Below are positions 5,055-5,218 of a stretch of DNA of 5,218 nucleotides, in pieces (within the stretch, counting starts at the first letter, position 1; the number at the start of each line of letters is the position of its first letter). A program made the position numbers and the translations under genes. The stretch comes from an uncultured Clostridia bacterium (GTDB lineage: Bacteria; Bacillota; Clostridia; Oscillospirales; Oscillospiraceae), in the NCBI GenBank assembly GCA_947176425.1, contig CAMWQV010000199.1, forward strand, positions 1 through 5,218. Reading direction: 5' to 3'. The notes under the pieces are model-generated. The model was not told the origin of the DNA, searched no databases, and saw only the letters and a program-made list of their open reading frames with translations.

Positions 5055-5218
5055 AATACCGGGTAGAGTACACCCAGCAGGCCGTGGAGGATTTGAAGAG
5101 CCTGAGCCGCACGGTGCGCAGCCTGCTCTATGGCTGGATTGAAAAAAATCTCGCGGACTGTGAGGACCCCCGCCGCCACGGTACCGGTGATCCGGAAGGG
5201 GGACGGTGGCGGTATCAG
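5051..5218 (+). CDS. RelE/ParE-family toxin, N-terminal part (3' end outside window)
   Basis: The frame starts at the ATG overlapping the antitoxin stop and stays open for 56 codons to the window edge. It begins MKYRVEYTQQAVEDLKSL, a typical RelE/ParE first strand and helix, continues through WIEKNLADCEDPRRHG (29-44) and ends in GGRWRYQ (50-56), the WRYR-like strand. RelE members are ribosome-dependent mRNA endonucleases and ParE members poison gyrase; the deciding C-terminal residues lie beyond the window, so the activity is open. The stretch between RRHG and WRY seems a few residues shorter than in relatives as I remember them. No ribosome binding site of its own is needed, given the ATGA overlap. 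Complete length and integrity cannot be judged. Confidence 0.88.
   Translation, partial: MKYRVEYTQQAVEDLKSLSRTVRSLLYGWIEKNLADCEDPRRHGTGDPEGGRWRYQ

Noticed and set aside
1..5218. A new multi-gene defence or biosynthetic system
   Set aside because: The genes are recognisable metabolic, sporulation and toxin-antitoxin genes plus two unknown proteins. No nuclease-sensor pairing, reverse transcriptase, repeat array or maturation set is present.

Overview
The window looks like chromosomal DNA from a spore-forming member of the Clostridia, perhaps of the Oscillospiraceae/Ruminococcaceae type. The evidence is a sporulation protein SpoIID, near-consensus sigma-A promoters, strong AGGAGG-type ribosome binding sites and clostridial-looking protein sequences at moderate GC. 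The taxonomic placement is inference. I see no rRNA, tRNA, CRISPR array, insertion sequence or integrase.

Layout. Positions 1-2619 hold three genes on the minus strand, read from right to left: a polytopic membrane protein of unknown function (1825-2619), a branched-chain amino acid aminotransferase (ilvE, 700-1776) and the N-terminal part of glutamate 5-kinase (proB, 692 down to the window edge). Only 48 and 7 bases separate them, and one strong sigma-A promoter (2657-2685) lies in front of the first, so they are probably one operon. Both enzymes handle amino acids: BCAT interconverts branched-chain amino acids and 2-oxoacids with glutamate/2-oxoglutarate, and ProB commits glutamate to proline synthesis.

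Divergent from this block, 2803-4107 on the plus strand holds spoIID (peptidoglycan lytic transglycosylase of engulfment) and a small hydrophilic gene of unknown function 45 bases downstream. The small gene's 3' end overlaps by 59 bases the 3' end of a convergent minus-strand gene (4049-4645), a cysteine hydrolase of the isochorismatase superfamily with its own good promoter.

The right end (4757-5218) is a type II toxin-antitoxin module: a RelB-like ribbon-helix-helix antitoxin and a RelE/ParE-like toxin cut by the window edge, overlapping by ATGA. Its promoter region carries two tandem 17-bp near-palindromic units at an 18-bp period, covering the -10 box, the start site and the leader up to the ribosome binding site. 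This looks like an autoregulatory operator and is the most striking non-coding structure in the window. Otherwise the window is mostly ordinary housekeeping and sporulation DNA, and I found no clear sign of a new multi-gene system. Points for a second look are a Lys-to-Thr change at a normally catalytic position of ProB, a His-to-Cys swap in the presumed zinc site of SpoIID, and two unrecognised proteins around spoIID.
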